Assembly: GCF_018494055.1 (NCBI RefSeq)
Contig: NZ_JABBFQ010000004.1
Location: 1-64,000 of the forward strand
Reading direction: 5' to 3'
Length of the DNA stretch: 64,000 nucleotides
Origin: Rosenbergiella epipactidis
Lineage (GTDB): Bacteria; Pseudomonadota; Gammaproteobacteria; Enterobacterales; Enterobacteriaceae
Shown: piece after piece, positions 9,439 to 19,568 of the stretch
Numbering within the stretch: the stretch's first letter is position 1
How the letters are laid out: each line of letters opens with the position of its first letter
Notes under the pieces: model-generated
The model's database searches: none
Told to the model about the DNA's origin: nothing
The model's input: the letters and a program-made list of their open reading frames with translations, nothing else
Translations under genes and position numbers: made by a program

Positions 9439-11256
9439 AAGTCCACTGCGGCGTGAAGTCTGATTTAGGATGGCGCGATTAACAATTGCCGACTCGCCAT
9501 ACAGCGTTAACTGCGATTTCGCTCGAGTAATGGCGGTATAAATCAGTTCACGTGAGAGAACAGGACTAAACTGTCGTGGTAACACCAGTGCAGTATGGGT
9601 AAATTCAGATCCTTGTGATTTATGCACGGTCATCACCCAAGCCGTTTCATGGGCCGGTAGCCGCGAAGGCTGTACCGCACGGAGTTCACCGTCCGGCAGT
9701 TGAAAGTACACTTTTAGCTGCTGGTCGCTGTCCAATAAGGTAATTCCTACATCACCATTAAATAATCCGAGTCCACTGTCGTTACGAGTGATCATTATTG
9801 GTCGCCCGACATAATCTTGTTGCGTAGAGACAGAGAGCAGTCCCCGTTGACGTAAGGCGGTCTCGATACTCTGGTTTAGCCCTTTGACCCCGAAAGCGCC
9901 TTCGCGAAGGGCACAAAGCAGCTGGTAATGTGAAAATTGTGCAACAATTTGACGCGGTGTATCCCCCCGCGCAATCGAGGCTAAAAACGGCTGGTACCCT
10001 TCACAGACTTCGCGCAGTAAGGTTCGCCAGTCCGCCTCATCCGCCAATCCACGCCAATGGATATCAGCAAGATCTGCATTTAACAGCGCTTGTGTCTGTA
10101 AGGTCTCACCTAGATTGACCGCCCTCGCAAGCTGACCAATTCCAGATTTCGCATCGAATCGATAGCTATGTTTCAGTAAGCAGATATTATCCCGCAATTG
10201 AGGGGCTTGCGGCGACTCAGCACCTTCAACGATACAACCGGTAAGGCGTGATAACTGCGCGGCTCGTGCCATACTGAAACCATACTCCGCACAGCGGCAG
10301 ATATCCCCGAGAACCGCCCCCGCCTCAACGGAAGCAAGTTGGTCGCGGTCACCCAAGAAAATAACCCGTGCCTGTTCAGGGAGTGCGGCAATCAAGTTCG
10401 CCATCATGGTCAAATCGACCATCGAGGCTTCATCGACGATTAAAATATCCAGATGGAGCGGGTTGTGCGCATGATAACGCAGCTGCCGTGTTGTCGCTTG
10501 CGCCCCCAATAAACGGTGAAGGGTGGTTGCTTCCCGAGGAAAACGTTGGCGAACCGTTTCATCAACCTCTAAGGCAAGCAATGCCTTGCCTAATGATTCG
10601 GTTAATCGCGCCGCCGCTTTCCCTGTCGGTGCCGCCATTTGGATCCGTAACTTAAACGGGCTTAACTGGATCATCGCCGCCAACAATTTGGCTACCGTGG
10701 TCGTTTTGCCAGTCCCCGGTCCGCCTGAAATGATCGCGTGACGCGCCGTCAAGGCCACCGCAGCAGCCACTTTTTGATCATCACGCGCTGACGACCCGAA
10801 TAAGTGGTCGAGGATCTGTCGCGCCTGGTTTTCATCCTTTAACTGCTGTTCCGGTAATGCGTTAAAGAACGTCGCGACCTGTTGCTCTTGGTGCCACGCA
10901 CGCTGAAGGTAAAGCTGCTGATCGACTAAACACAATGGCCCTATCTGCGTCGCCGAGGAGAGCGCGGACCATGCGGCAAGCTGGCTCTGCCACCCCTGCG
11001 CGTCCTCAGGTGCTTGGCATAATTGCCAGAGTTGTTGAGCGGCTATCCGCTGCGCCCCTGTCCATAAGGCGTCCGGGGTTAATGCAGCCAAGGGTAGACA
11101 GACATGCCCCTCACCGGCACTGGCGCTAACGCAAGCCGCCGCCAGAAAATAGTCGGGCCGATCGCCCTCACACAGGAGTCTAGCAAATTGCAGATCAACA
11201 GAACGAAACAATTGTGTGGCGTGAGCGTAGGCAATCACCTCATCAATAGGATGCAT
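9421..11256 (-). CDS. recD: Exonuclease V alpha subunit RecD (5'-3' helicase)
   Basis: RecD is the fast 5'-3' superfamily 1 helicase of the RecBCD nuclease, which processes double-strand breaks and regulates itself at Chi. The 611-aa protein (E. coli 608) has an N-terminal RecBC-binding domain, Walker A SGGPGTGKTTT (178-187), the Walker B-like LIVDEASMVD, a GDRDQLASVEAG block and the C-terminal motifs HKSQGSEFTH and ELIYTAITRAKSQL. Its start overlaps the recB end by 14 nt, so the genes are translationally coupled, as in E. coli. Confidence 0.97.
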   Translation of the reverse strand: MHPIDEVIAYAHATQLFRSVDLQFARLLCEGDRPDYFLAAACVSASAGEGHVCLPLAALTPDALWTGAQRIAAQQLWQLCQAPEDAQGWQSQLAAWSALSSATQIGPLCLVDQQLYLQRAWHQEQQVATFFNALPEQQLKDENQARQILDHLFGSSARDDQKVAAAVALTARHAIISGGPGTGKTTTVAKLLAAMIQLSPFKLRIQMAAPTGKAAARLTESLGKALLALEVDETVRQRFPREATTLHRLLGAQATTRQLRYHAHNPLHLDILIVDEASMVDLTMMANLIAALPEQARVIFLGDRDQLASVEAGAVLGDICRCAEYGFSMARAAQLSRLTGCIVEGAESPQAPQLRDNICLLKHSYRFDAKSGIGQLARAVNLGETLQTQALLNADLADIHWRGLADEADWRTLLREVCEGYQPFLASIARGDTPRQIVAQFSHYQLLCALREGAFGVKGLNQSIETALRQRGLLSVSTQQDYVGRPIMITRNDSGLGLFNGDVGITLLDSDQQLKVYFQLPDGELRAVQPSRLPAHETAWVMTVHKSQGSEFTHTALVLPRQFSPVLSRELIYTAITRAKSQLTLYGESAIVNRAILNQTSRRSGLTAALR

Positions 11257-14200
11257 TGATCTCTTCCTTTTGGCTGAATAAATGGTCCAACTGTTCGATC
11301 AACGCAGCAGGAGGGCGTGTGTAATAGATACCATTTCCAGGAAGATCATCAGCCATTCCCCGTAAAAAGAGGTAATAGACCCCGCCGAAATGTTGTTCAT
11401 AATCGTAATGAGGTAGACGATGGCGTAAATAGCGGTGTAACGCCAAAGTATATAATTGATATTGAAAATCATAACGATGCTCAACCATCGCCCCTTCCAT
11501 AGCCTGTTGGGTATAGGCCTGACTGTCAGCGCCTAGCCAATTCGATTTGTAATCGGCAATGTAATATTTCCCCTGCCAACGAAACACAAGATCGATAAAG
11601 CCCTTCAACATTCCTTGAACTTCAGAAAAAATCAGGTTCGCCGCCTGTGCTGACAAAGGATCAAAACGCTTAATACAAGCATCCAGGCGAGCGGCATTCA
11701 GTGGCTGTTCGACCGGGATCCAGAACTCCATTTCGATCAAACGATCGCTGCGGCCAATCGTCGACAGCGATGTTTCGGCGCCGGGGAGTTGTTGCGCTAA
11801 AACACGCTCGATCCAACCCTGTACCACTGGCGCCCACGCCTCTTCATAGCCCCAAGCGACTAACTGTTCTGTTACCCACTGTGCGTCTGGAGATGCGGTA
11901 AAATCCAGATTTTCGAAAAGGTGGTGTAAAAAAGTACCGGGTGCAGCGCCTTTCGGAAATTGGTGTACCGTCGACAGCGGTGAAAGCTCGTCACTCCTCT
12001 CAGCAATCACTTCGACATCAAACCCTGGCACATACAACTGCCGACTGCTGGCATGATGCGTTAAGGCGGAGTAACTGGTGACACGCCAATTATCCTGGAG
12101 TGATCGCTGTAAGACCTTCGCCGTGACCTCTGTCGAGTCTGTAGCCTCGGTTTGATAGTGGATAGAAGGCGAGTCGCTTGCGAGCACGACTTCACACTCA
12201 GCGTCCGCCATCGTTGCCAACGCCTCCGCCAACTGTTCTGCGGTTGCGGCATCACCTTGTTGTACCAAATAACCTATAGCACTGTGCTCCAGCTCTGTAG
12301 GCCCTTGATATTTACGTTTACGATAGAATAACGGCGCAATACCAATACTGCAGTGCCAAATCGCACGCGTTAAGGCGACGTAGAGCAAGCGTAAATCCTC
12401 TGCCAGCCGTTCTTCTTCCGCGAGCGTTAGGCTCTCTTCATCCCCCTGCAAATCGAGTATCGCCGAGAAATGTTCGCGGTCGTGGTAAAGCGGTTGCTTG
12501 GTTTCTCGATAGCTCGCAATGAAAGGCAACCAAACAAGCGGATACTCTAAGCCTTTAGATTTATGGATTGTGACGATTTGCACGAGATCGCGATCGCTCT
12601 CTAAACGTAATTGCTGGCTACGGGCATTATCATCCGGTTGATCGACTTGCTGAGCGAAGAAACGTAGTAAGCCATGGGGGGTATCATGTTCCGAAGAGGC
12701 CGTTTGCAACAGTTCACTGACGTGCATCAAATCCGTCAGACGCCGTTCGCCGCGCGTGCTCGATAACACATTTTCCGCTAGACCGTAATCATGCAATATT
12801 TGCCGAAACATCGGTAAGAAACCGAATTTACGCCATTGCTGCTGCCATTCAGTAAACTGATCGGTCAGCGCATCCCATTGGCCACTATCATGGTTCAGCG
12901 CTTCGATTTGAGCCGCTGAATAACCGAGTAGCTGAGTGGCTAACGCAGTACGTAAGAGTGACTCTTGCTGAGGATGTAAAATCGCGTCTAAAACCCAGAG
13001 CAACTCTTGCGCCTCGACCGTCTGGTAGACGCTATCGCGACTTGAGAGATATACCGAGGCAATACCCAGCTGTTGCAACGCATCGCGGATCAGACTGGCT
13101 TCACGACGACTCCGTACCAGCACCGTAATATCCGCGGCACTGACGCTGCGGCATGTCTCCCCTCTGACTAACCAAGCCTGTTGCTGTTGCCCGGCCGTCA
13201 GCCATTGTGCGATATCATTAGCGCAATACTGCGCCATCGTCTGCTGATAGTCCGAGACATTGCACCCCTCGCCCTCCTTTAGCCACCAGCGCATCGCCGG
13301 TTGCTGTTTACCCTCTCGCCACACACTGAGGGACTGATTGTTCGGGGCAGAAGCGACCGGTAAAAAAGGAATATCGGCAAAAAGGAAAGGATGTTCGACC
13401 CGTTGAAAGAGTCGATTAACGGTTTCAACCATTCCGGGGGAAGATCGCCAGTTAGTATGCAGCGAATAGTGATCCGTGACCTCATCCCGGGCTTTAATAT
13501 AGGTAAAAATATCTGCGCCACGGAACGCATAGATCGCCTGCTTAGGATCACCAATCAGCAGCAAAGCCGTGTCGGAGGGTTGCGCATAAATACGGCTAAA
13601 AATCCGGTATTGAGTCGGATCGGTATCTTGGAATTCATCCACCATGGCGACCGGATAACGCTGCCGGATCGCCTCAGCAAGGGTTTCACCCTGTGGCGTT
13701 TGCAGACCCCGATCAAGCTTGGTTAAAAGATCGTCAAAACTGAGCAGCGCATAGCGCTCCTTCTCTTGCTGTAGGTTTGCGCGGATATCGTGTAGCGCTA
13801 AAGTTACCAGCGGCTCATAGAGCGAAATGGGTGTCGCAAGAAAATGGTCTATTGCCTCGAAAATCGGCTGTTGAGGCGCTTGCCCTTTTTTAGTTTTGGC
13901 GACTAACTGTGCTTGGCCAAATTTTTCCAGCTCTTTTTGCGGAAGCTGATAACCGGTATCGTCACTTTCTGCCCAGAGTGTTATGGCATTGATCCAGTTA
14001 GGCACATGTAACGAAGAATAACTGCGTTTATCGACATCAGAGTGCATTACCCACTGATAGACCTCGGCAGAGACCTCACGCCATTGCTGTTTCATCGCTA
14101 GGATACGACGGCAGTTCTCATGATGACAGGCAGTTAACTCTTGTGTGGGCAGTGGGCGTTTCAGTTGCGGGACATCGCCCTGCAACCATGCTTTAACCGA

Positions 14201-14791
14201 GTGAAGAAGATGCTCAGGGCCACTAAACAGCGCCATAACCTCTTGTGCTATTGCCTCCTCTAACGGATAGCAATAGCGCCGCCAAAAATCCTCTGTCGCT
14301 TGCCGTAACAGTTGTTGTTCATCTTCCAAAAGCTGTTGTTGGAACAACATCCCCGACTCGAAGGCATTAAGATTAAGCATCCGCTGACAAAAACCATGAA
14401 TCGTATAAATAGCCGATTCATCCATCTGCCTTTCGGCTAATAACAGAATCATTGCGGCTTGCGCTTTATCGTCGATTTCTGCCAACAGTTGGCCCATTAC
14501 CGGATGGTCGGAATGACCCCGAATACAGGCAATACGTAACTGATGGATATTGTCACGTATACGTCCCCGAAGCTCTTCAGTGGCTGCTTCGGTAAAGGTC
14601 ACCACTAAAATTTCTTCCACCGATAATAATCGCGACCAGGCGTTATCTTTGCCTAATCCTAATAGCAGCCGTAAATAAAGGATGGCCAAGGTAAAGGTTT
14701 TGCCTGTTCCCGCGGAGGCTTCAATCAATCGTTGCCCCTGGAGTGGGAGCGTAAAGGGATCCAGAATCCTCGATGATGAGGGGTGACTCAT
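11243..14791 (-). CDS. recB: Exonuclease V beta subunit RecB (helicase-nuclease)
   Basis: RecB is the 3'-5' helicase and only nuclease subunit of RecBCD and loads RecA after Chi. The 1182-aa protein (E. coli 1180) carries Walker A EASAGTGKT (24-32), UvrD-type motifs (VDEFQDTDPTQYRIF, GDPKQAIYAFRGAD, LVQIVTIHKSKGLEYPLVWLP, RLLYVALTRA) and a C-terminal nuclease domain with GFIDLVFRW and the catalytic DYKSNWLG near residue 1080. Its ATG overlaps the recC stop as ATGA. In E. coli and most relatives the protease gene ptrA lies between recC and recB; here it is missing. Confidence 0.97.
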   Translation of the reverse strand: MSHPSSSRILDPFTLPLQGQRLIEASAGTGKTFTLAILYLRLLLGLGKDNAWSRLLSVEEILVVTFTEAATEELRGRIRDNIHQLRIACIRGHSDHPVMGQLLAEIDDKAQAAMILLLAERQMDESAIYTIHGFCQRMLNLNAFESGMLFQQQLLEDEQQLLRQATEDFWRRYCYPLEEAIAQEVMALFSGPEHLLHSVKAWLQGDVPQLKRPLPTQELTACHHENCRRILAMKQQWREVSAEVYQWVMHSDVDKRSYSSLHVPNWINAITLWAESDDTGYQLPQKELEKFGQAQLVAKTKKGQAPQQPIFEAIDHFLATPISLYEPLVTLALHDIRANLQQEKERYALLSFDDLLTKLDRGLQTPQGETLAEAIRQRYPVAMVDEFQDTDPTQYRIFSRIYAQPSDTALLLIGDPKQAIYAFRGADIFTYIKARDEVTDHYSLHTNWRSSPGMVETVNRLFQRVEHPFLFADIPFLPVASAPNNQSLSVWREGKQQPAMRWWLKEGEGCNVSDYQQTMAQYCANDIAQWLTAGQQQQAWLVRGETCRSVSAADITVLVRSRREASLIRDALQQLGIASVYLSSRDSVYQTVEAQELLWVLDAILHPQQESLLRTALATQLLGYSAAQIEALNHDSGQWDALTDQFTEWQQQWRKFGFLPMFRQILHDYGLAENVLSSTRGERRLTDLMHVSELLQTASSEHDTPHGLLRFFAQQVDQPDDNARSQQLRLESDRDLVQIVTIHKSKGLEYPLVWLPFIASYRETKQPLYHDREHFSAILDLQGDEESLTLAEEERLAEDLRLLYVALTRAIWHCSIGIAPLFYRKRKYQGPTELEHSAIGYLVQQGDAATAEQLAEALATMADAECEVVLASDSPSIHYQTEATDSTEVTAKVLQRSLQDNWRVTSYSALTHHASSRQLYVPGFDVEVIAERSDELSPLSTVHQFPKGAAPGTFLHHLFENLDFTASPDAQWVTEQLVAWGYEEAWAPVVQGWIERVLAQQLPGAETSLSTIGRSDRLIEMEFWIPVEQPLNAARLDACIKRFDPLSAQAANLIFSEVQGMLKGFIDLVFRWQGKYYIADYKSNWLGADSQAYTQQAMEGAMVEHRYDFQYQLYTLALHRYLRHRLPHYDYEQHFGGVYYLFLRGMADDLPGNGIYYTRPPAALIEQLDHLFSQKEEINASY

Positions 14792-17700
14792 GCTACTTCC
14801 TCCGAAGTCTCTGGGCTATGGGCCTGTAAAACCGGTAAATACCAACACTCAGCTTGCTGACAAATAGCCGTCACCTGTTCGGCGGTTAATTGGGGCGCTA
14901 AACGTTGTAGGTAGGGATCGCTGCCCTCTCCGTCCATCAAATAGCCTTCATGCCATGCGCTGTGCAGTCGTACCAAGGCGCGGCTTTGCGTACTTTCCTG
15001 CCAATCAATAACCGGAGGTTGGCTATTTTTAAGCAATCCAGCTTGTAACCATCCGCCGCCACTCTCTTTTAATAACCAGAGCGGCTCGGCCATGCCTTGG
15101 TAATAGCCCTGCATCATTCTTTCCAGTTCTGCCTTCGCCTGATCGATAGGCAGCGGTAAAAAACGCCAGCTGGTCTCGTCCCTACCATATAATCGGCTGA
15201 TCCCCTGCCCGCCCATCGCACAATAGAACAGATGTTCAATCCATAACAGTAATCCATCGGTTAGATTGAGTTTACCGGGACGCCAGCGCAGTAAGCCATC
15301 GGCCTGGACCTGTGGCAACCATCCGACCACTCGGGTTTCCAGTAGCATCAGATCCACTTCAAGGCTATGGGTGGCATGGCGTTGGGCCACCACCGTATCG
15401 GCAATTTTCTCCATCTCCGCGCATTGGCGCTGCCAGATAAGTCGGCCATAAGCCCCATAAGGCAATTGTCCTGATAAACGATAATGGCGATAAAGCTTCT
15501 CGGTGGGCTGTTGTTCGATCAAGGTATTGAGTAATCGCTGATTAAGCTGATACCGAGTGAGATTATCGTGAATAAAGGGTTCGCTCTCCGGCAGGCCCAC
15601 CTCCTCACGCTGGAAATAGACGCCTAAGCGCCGCGTAAACCAGGCGCGAATCGGATGCCGCCAAAAACTGGCGAAGGCGTTCAGGGTAAGCTCTTCCGGT
15701 ACACTAGGTGCGAGCGGCTGTGAGAACTGCGGCTGTGGCGTCCCTTCACGGTTCGCCGCTGCGGTCCATTGCTGGGCAAAGGAGTGCCAGGGATTCTGTT
15801 CACTGAAATTTTCACTCGAAAATGGGGTGCGGGCTTGGGCCAAAACCAGATGTTGCTGGACACGCCGCGCGCTCTCATCAACATCACACTGCGCATCACC
15901 CTCGAGGTAAAAACTCTGTCCGATATATTCCAACAATTCCGTGACCAAGACCGACGCAAGGCGAGGCTGATTGTCTTGTATCGATCGCCCGACATAGCTG
16001 ACATAAAAATAGTGCTGTGCCGAGGTAAGGGCTTCTAGGAACAGATAGCGGTCATCATCACGGCGGTTTCTATCCCCTTTTCGCGGTTGCTTGGGCATAA
16101 GATCAAACCCCGAAGGCAGTAAAGTGCGCGGGTAGACCCCATCATTCATTCCCAACAGGCAGACCACTTTAAAAGGAATGGAACGCATCGGCATTAACGT
16201 ACAGAAGTTCACCTGCCCCGCTAAGAATCGCTGGCTAATACGCTGTTGTTCCAGCCTACCCCGTAATTCATCACGTAAAAGCGTCATCGGGATAGGTTGC
16301 GTGTACTGTGCCGTAATTCCTTCTTGGATCACCTTACGCCACTGTTCGTGAATCACTTCCAAGGCCGCTTGACTCTCTGCATCGCCAATAAAAAAACGTT
16401 CAGTTAATTGACGACAATAGGGTAACCACTCTTCCAGCGTATAAGATTGGGTAAGCCGTTCACGCCATTCACTCAGCGCCGCGAGGAACTCGGCTAATTG
16501 ACCGGCCAACTCCCCCATTAAGCCTGCACTTTCATCGAACGGTAATATACCTTGCCAATCGCCCAGCGTGCTGTCCATAGCGACCCCGAGTAACATACGC
16601 TGGATCCCGAACTGCCAAGTATGTTGACCGGTGACCGGAAGTGCCAGGTTGGCGACGCTTTCGTCATCTAAGCCCCAACGAATGCCCGATTCTTCAACCC
16701 AATGACGCAGGCGCTGAAGCTGTTCTTCCGTGATCGCAAAGCGTTCTGCCAGCGCAGGCACTTCAAGAAGCGCCAACACTTGTTCTGAGGTAAAGCGACT
16801 ATCGGGTAGCATCAGTAACTGAATAAATGCTTGAACCACAGGATGTGCGTGACTGGCACTGCGGTCCGAGATAGAAAAAGGCAAATAAGCGTCATTATTC
16901 GCTCTTGAGAAAGCCGCTTGAATATAGGGGGTATAACTATCGATATCGGCAACCATTACGATGATATCGCGTGGACTGAGCTGAGGGTCCTGATCGAGCA
17001 GCGTAAGGAGATAGTCCCGCAGTACCTCGACTTCACGCTGCGCATTATGACAACTGCTAACGGTGATTGAGCGATCATCATGCGCTAAGGGGCGTTTAGT
17101 CGTACTGGTCATAAACTGTTCAGCATTCAGCCCAACCACCGAATGATCTTCCAGCAGTAGAATATCTTGCTGCAACTGCGAGAGCAGATGGGTCGGCTCG
17201 CTCTCGACAAAGGCATGGATCTCATCATTCACACTTTCCATCTGCGCAAGCAGATAGAGATTATCACGTCCTTGCCGTCCCCATGAGGCCAGCAAAGGAT
17301 TGGGAAGCGCCTGTTCGCCCGCCTCGCTGAAAAGCTGTGGCGCCATATCGGGTGCCTTAAATAAAGGCCGCTGCTCCCCTGTTTCCTGCCACTGCTGCTG
17401 TTTCAGTGCATAGACCTTACGTCGCCGAGTCAGGAGTCGAGCAAGAAATGCTCGGTCTTGAATATCCCCCCAATAGTGTTGGCAGGGATTGGTAAAAAGC
17501 AGGTGGATTTCACAGTGTCGGCCCAAGGCTTCCAGCGCCTGCAGATAGATAGGCGGTAAGGAGGAGATCCCGCAAATAAATACGCGTTTAGGTAGCAGCG
17601 CATCAAGCGTATCGTCCGCTAGACGCTGAATAAATCGTTGATAGAGATTAGCACGATGCCATTCAGGTTGGCCGATCTGCGCCGTATAATTAACTAAGGC

Positions 17701-18216
17701 TTGCCAAAGTGGCGCTTGCCATTCTTGGGCGCTGCCTAATTCGGCGACACGCTCCCCTTGCTGCCATAACGCCAACCAATCGGGACGATAAACGAGATAG
17801 TGGTCAAAGAGGTCGGCAACTTGGGCACAGAGTTGGTAGAGCTTGCGCGGATCACCCTCCTCGGCAAGGTAATCACTCAATACCTGAAAGGCTGGCTCCT
17901 CGCGTAGGGAAGGCAACAGGTGCATCAGTTTCCAGCTCATCGCGCTTTTGGTGAAAGCACTTTCAGCCGGAATATTGGGTAATACCGCGACAAACATCTG
18001 CCAAATAAAGGTCGCTGGCAACGGGAAGCTGATGTTCGCAGCAATACGCGATTGGAAGCCAGAGGCTAATTCCATCTGTAGCCATTGCGCCATGCCGGGG
18101 CTTTGTACTAGCACCACTTCCTGTTCTAGAGGATCAGGCAGTGGGTCATTCTCCATTATCGAGGTGACCAGATCTTTTAATAAATCAAGACGATTTGAAT
18201 GCCAAACACGAAACAT
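14788..18216 (-). CDS. recC: Exonuclease V gamma subunit RecC (Chi recognition)
   Basis: RecC is the scaffold that splits the duplex and scans for Chi in the RecBCD complex. The protein is 1142 aa from the ATG at 18216 (MFRVWHSNRLDLL), matching the conserved family start; AGAGGT lies 6 nt upstream, and the longer frame from 18234 adds six unsupported residues. It contains the inactivated helicase-like domains (VVLVQSPGMAQWLQ, SFPLPATFIWQMF, LPFSISDRSA, CLLGMNDGVYPR). It is about 20 residues longer than E. coli RecC (1122). It ends in a 4-nt overlap with recB. Confidence 0.96.
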   Translation of the reverse strand: MFRVWHSNRLDLLKDLVTSIMENDPLPDPLEQEVVLVQSPGMAQWLQMELASGFQSRIAANISFPLPATFIWQMFVAVLPNIPAESAFTKSAMSWKLMHLLPSLREEPAFQVLSDYLAEEGDPRKLYQLCAQVADLFDHYLVYRPDWLALWQQGERVAELGSAQEWQAPLWQALVNYTAQIGQPEWHRANLYQRFIQRLADDTLDALLPKRVFICGISSLPPIYLQALEALGRHCEIHLLFTNPCQHYWGDIQDRAFLARLLTRRRKVYALKQQQWQETGEQRPLFKAPDMAPQLFSEAGEQALPNPLLASWGRQGRDNLYLLAQMESVNDEIHAFVESEPTHLLSQLQQDILLLEDHSVVGLNAEQFMTSTTKRPLAHDDRSITVSSCHNAQREVEVLRDYLLTLLDQDPQLSPRDIIVMVADIDSYTPYIQAAFSRANNDAYLPFSISDRSASHAHPVVQAFIQLLMLPDSRFTSEQVLALLEVPALAERFAITEEQLQRLRHWVEESGIRWGLDDESVANLALPVTGQHTWQFGIQRMLLGVAMDSTLGDWQGILPFDESAGLMGELAGQLAEFLAALSEWRERLTQSYTLEEWLPYCRQLTERFFIGDAESQAALEVIHEQWRKVIQEGITAQYTQPIPMTLLRDELRGRLEQQRISQRFLAGQVNFCTLMPMRSIPFKVVCLLGMNDGVYPRTLLPSGFDLMPKQPRKGDRNRRDDDRYLFLEALTSAQHYFYVSYVGRSIQDNQPRLASVLVTELLEYIGQSFYLEGDAQCDVDESARRVQQHLVLAQARTPFSSENFSEQNPWHSFAQQWTAAANREGTPQPQFSQPLAPSVPEELTLNAFASFWRHPIRAWFTRRLGVYFQREEVGLPESEPFIHDNLTRYQLNQRLLNTLIEQQPTEKLYRHYRLSGQLPYGAYGRLIWQRQCAEMEKIADTVVAQRHATHSLEVDLMLLETRVVGWLPQVQADGLLRWRPGKLNLTDGLLLWIEHLFYCAMGGQGISRLYGRDETSWRFLPLPIDQAKAELERMMQGYYQGMAEPLWLLKESGGGWLQAGLLKNSQPPVIDWQESTQSRALVRLHSAWHEGYLMDGEGSDPYLQRLAPQLTAEQVTAICQQAECWYLPVLQAHSPETSEEVA

Positions 18217-18292
18217 AGTGACCTCTTCTCCCACATCCTAGGGCAGCAGTATACCTTGCCTCGCCCTTAATCACGACCTGCTGATACAATTC

Positions 18293-18667
18293 CTACGGAC
18301 AGCGTAAACGCTGCAGAGACTGTGGCGAAAGATCCGCGGCTTGCCAAGTCACTCGCTGCCAATAGCACCCGTTCATTGCCGCAATCCGTTGTTCTTCAAT
18401 GGGTTGGCTAGGCTTCTCACTGCCCTCAAGCTTCTGAGCTAATTGCTGCCACACTTCGCGACGTTGCCAAAGCGTCTGTTCACTACGCTGTAAACTGCCC
18501 ATATAGTGCAACATCAGTAAGCTACTGATCGACAAGAGTGTTAAGGCCATCAGCACTTCAACGAGGCTTATCCCTTGGCAATAGTGCGCCGCACTGCTCG
18601 GCGGATAAGGGGCAGTCGTCGGTCCAACCGCGGGGGTGTCGCTGTAAGCGCAAGGGCGGTCCCTCAT
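18293..18667 (-). CDS. ppdC: Prepilin peptidase-dependent protein C (pseudopilin-like)
   Basis: This is a type IV pilin-like small protein. The class III signal QG|ISLVEVLMALTLL has the prepilin peptidase cleavage site after Gly and the +5 glutamate, followed by a hydrophobic helix and a globular tail ending in LRCP, as in E. coli PpdC. The only plausible start is the ATG at 18667, preceded by AGAGGG. It gives a 124-aa product with a 32-residue leader, unusually long, and makes the gene overlap ygdB by 110 nt. The frame stays open further upstream, but that part is inside ygdB. Position, just before recC, is as in E. coli; function unknown, presumed minor pseudopilin. Confidence 0.8.
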   Translation of the reverse strand: MRDRPCAYSDTPAVGPTTAPYPPSSAAHYCQGISLVEVLMALTLLSISSLLMLHYMGSLQRSEQTLWQRREVWQQLAQKLEGSEKPSQPIEEQRIAAMNGCYWQRVTWQAADLSPQSLQRLRCP

Positions 18668-19016
18668 TGACAATAACCCTCTGCCAAAGTAACCACTCAC
18701 TTTTTTCGGAAACCCCTCGTAACCAACCTTCATTTTTCGACGCTCGCCAAAAACAGACAGAAAAAGCGTTTGAGGGCGATAAAGCACATTGCCATGCTGG
18801 TGCCGTCGACCACGAGTATGTGCGACCCCAAGCCAGCGCTGACTGAGCTTGATAGAACGCTTGATAATAAGATTTCTCATCATTGACCTGCTGTGCCCCA
18901 TAACGAAGTGAATCACTCGTTAAACGTAAAACGCCACTGGCTAATGCCATCGTTAATAAAACCGTTAACAAGGTGACGTTGCCTTGGGGTGCGGAAGAAC
19001 GTAATAGGCGCTTCAT
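18558..19016 (-). CDS. ygdB: YgdB family protein (DUF2509), pilin-locus protein
   Basis: This 152-aa protein has an N-terminal hydrophobic segment (NVTLLTVLLTMALASGVL), with no conserved +5 Glu, like PilX/PulK-related accessory proteins. The tail contains four spaced cysteines. Its order between ppdB and ppdC matches E. coli ygdB. The ATG directly abuts the ppdB stop. Its role is not known; probably a minor component of a pilus-like assembly. The last third overlaps ppdC in another frame. Confidence 0.85.
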   Translation of the reverse strand: MKRLLRSSAPQGNVTLLTVLLTMALASGVLRLTSDSLRYGAQQVNDEKSYYQAFYQAQSALAWGRTYSWSTAPAWQCALSPSNAFSVCFWRASKNEGWLRGVSEKSEWLLWQRVIVNEGPPLRLQRHPRGWTDDCPLSAEQCGALLPRDKPR

Positions 19017-19568
19017 CTAATCATTCTCCCGATTAACTCGATGTTGACGGCTAAGTGTGTACTTACCTGCTTTCAGGGTCAGTTGAATATCAACCTGCTG
19101 AGCGAGTGCCTTGACACGAAAATCGATCACCTGTCCTTGGGCGGGTTGAGTCAAACGCGACCACTGGCCAGTGCGACAATCAGCCACCCCTCGCGCGTAC
19201 TCTATCGCCAGCCCGCGATGTCGATAGCCAAAATAGTCGCTATGTAAATGGCCGGGTCCTTCCCACTGACCGTTGGCATTATCGTCCCAGCGTAAAAGTA
19301 AACACTTACCTTCGTCCTTTATCTCCATACTGACCCCGCCACAGTGATCACCTTGACAAAATCCCGCACGGCGAACGGCTTTCTCGACTAACAGCAGAAG
19401 GCGCTGTATTTCTTCTCGTACCCAGTAACGCTGCTCCATCGCTGCCGACTGTTGCCATAAAAGGGGTAACAGACGTTCAGCGCTGAGTAACAGTATCGCG
19501 CCAAGCGTTAGCGCGATCAGTACCTCAATCAGGCTAAAGCCTGCTTGATGAGAGGTTATCAACTTCAT
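19017..19568 (-). CDS. ppdB: Prepilin peptidase-dependent protein B (pseudopilin-like)
   Basis: This is a type IV pseudopilin with the processing site QAG|FSLIEVLIALTLGAILLLSAERLL: Gly before Phe, Glu at +5, then a hydrophobic helix. The globular part has a cysteine-bearing loop (CQGDHCGG) typical of PpdB/PilW-like minor pilins. I prefer the second Met (19568, MKLITSHQ), which gives a 10-residue leader; a start at 19574 adds two residues. It overlaps the ppdA end. It would need a prepilin peptidase encoded elsewhere. Confidence 0.9.
   Translation of the reverse strand: MKLITSHQAGFSLIEVLIALTLGAILLLSAERLLPLLWQQSAAMEQRYWVREEIQRLLLLVEKAVRRAGFCQGDHCGGVSMEIKDEGKCLLLRWDDNANGQWEGPGHLHSDYFGYRHRGLAIEYARGVADCRTGQWSRLTQPAQGQVIDFRVKALAQQVDIQLTLKAGKYTLSRQHRVNREND

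Noticed and set aside
18667-18916. Longer ppdC reading frame starting at 18916
   Set aside because: This part lies wholly inside ygdB in another frame and would put about 115 residues before a prepilin cleavage site.
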